A stretch of DNA of 64,000 nucleotides from an uncultured Rhodopila sp. (GTDB taxonomy: Bacteria > Pseudomonadota > Alphaproteobacteria > Acetobacterales > Acetobacteraceae). Location of the stretch: positions 29,992 to 93,991 of the forward strand of contig NZ_CAIWTY010000034.1 of the NCBI RefSeq assembly GCF_903915725.1, read 5' to 3'. This document shows, one piece after another, positions 63,634-64,000 of this stretch. The position numbers were made by a program, and so were the translations under genes. The notes under the pieces were generated by a model. That model saw only the letters and a list, made by a program, of their open reading frames with translations. It was not told the DNA's origin and made no database searches. Each line of letters opens with the position of its first letter. Within the stretch, counting starts at the first letter, position 1.

Positions 63634-63912
63634 TTAGCCCGCTGTCTTAAGGGCACTTATCCTTCCCTCGAGCAGAGCCAGAAAATCCTCCGGAAAGTCT
63701 TTGAATAAAGTCGAGAAATTATCAACTAATTTCTTATAGTGCGGATCCGTATTTGTGGCAAGCCCTCGAAACGCGTGATCAAACGTCCGATAGAATTCGG
63801 ACATTGGCAGCCCATAAGCTTGCCTGTAGTTCCACTCCAGAAAAAAGGAGTTGAGCTTGAGAGCCTGACTCGAAATGGGCCGCCAAGTGTTTAAGCTATT
63901 GAAATTGCGTGG
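63634..63912 (-). pseudogene. truncated hypothetical gene remnant
   Basis: 92-codon open frame between a TAA and its stop, with protein-like sequence (LKLNSFFLEWNYRQAYGLPMSE quoted in parts; FYRTFDHAFRGLA; LFKDFPEDFLALLEGRISALK) but no ATG at its beginning, lower GC than neighbours and an upstream in-frame fragment WEAIQRNSL directly before the TAA. Likely a 5'-damaged accessory gene. No family recognised. Confidence 0.4.
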
Positions 63913-64000
63913 TTATAGCGAATTGCGTTGGATAGCCTCCCAAGCCGGGAAGCCGCCTCTCAGGCCAGTTTTCTGATCATTGCGCTATCGTTTCCGGTCA

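Noticed and set aside
1..64000. CRISPR arrays, IS elements or rRNA
   Set aside because: No regularly spaced direct repeats, transposase motifs or rRNA segments were seen; the tandem repeats found are all contiguous without spacers.

Overview
The window reads as chromosomal DNA of a GC-rich alphaproteobacterium, most likely a phototrophic member of the Acetobacteraceae/Rhodospirillales. The main clue is an anaerobic bacteriochlorophyll gene pair, bchE-bchJ (26.2-28.5 kb), next to an FNR-like box. No phylogenetic marker such as 16S rRNA is present, so the genus cannot be fixed. No CRISPR array, transposase or rRNA was seen.

Region 1 (1-14.3 kb) is an exosortase-A (XrtA/EpsH) type exopolysaccharide locus. 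Two divergent arms leave an AT-rich centre at 4.6-5.2 kb. The left arm encodes a Wza-like export lipoprotein, a Wzz-like chain-length protein, a tyrosine autokinase and an outer-membrane barrel protein cut by the window edge. The right arm encodes the initiating sugar transferase, the PrsK/PrsR sensor-regulator pair, the TPR protein PrsT and a GT4 glycosyltransferase. The exosortase and PEP-CTERM substrates are not in the window. The centre carries a tRNA-like gene with a non-canonical anticodon loop, and the barrel gene carries an in-frame 4 x 60-bp tandem repeat.

Region 2 (14.3-33.6 kb) is mostly metabolism: an acetate-uptake module (DUF485, ActP, DUF294 regulator-like protein, DnaQ-type exonuclease, SatP), a cNMP-binding patatin, a nitrilase-fold protein without its catalytic Cys, glutaminase, mnmE, bchE-bchJ, two small membrane proteins, a DUF169 protein and an operon of O-antigen-ligase-like protein, beta-propeller protein and fatty-acid hydroxylase.

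Region 3 (33.6-45 kb) starts with a frameshifted pseudogene and a strong terminator. It continues with an SMP-30 lactonase, small stress-type proteins, a very large transglutaminase/DUF2126 protein, a LysR regulator divergent from an SDR-like/isochorismatase-like pair that both lack canonical catalytic residues, a DUF2721 protein and a triple-PAS chemotaxis receptor.

Region 4 (45.1-49.6 kb) is an accessory toxin-antitoxin and defence island. It holds a heptad-repeat coiled-coil gene, an orphan HigA, a MazE/MazF pair with frameshifted MazF, an intact ParE/RelE pair, a VapB with decayed VapC, and a low-GC Shedu (SduA, DUF4263) defence nuclease.

Region 5 (49.8-64 kb) is housekeeping again: a polar amino-acid ABC transporter (permeases and ATPase, no binding protein), a Uma2 protein, a pyruvate-dehydrogenase-E1-like enzyme, thiolase, HMG-CoA-lyase-like protein, a methyltransferase and PriA. 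The right end holds small hypothetical or decayed ORFs. Two copies of a REP-like double hairpin lie at 18.7 and 57.8 kb.
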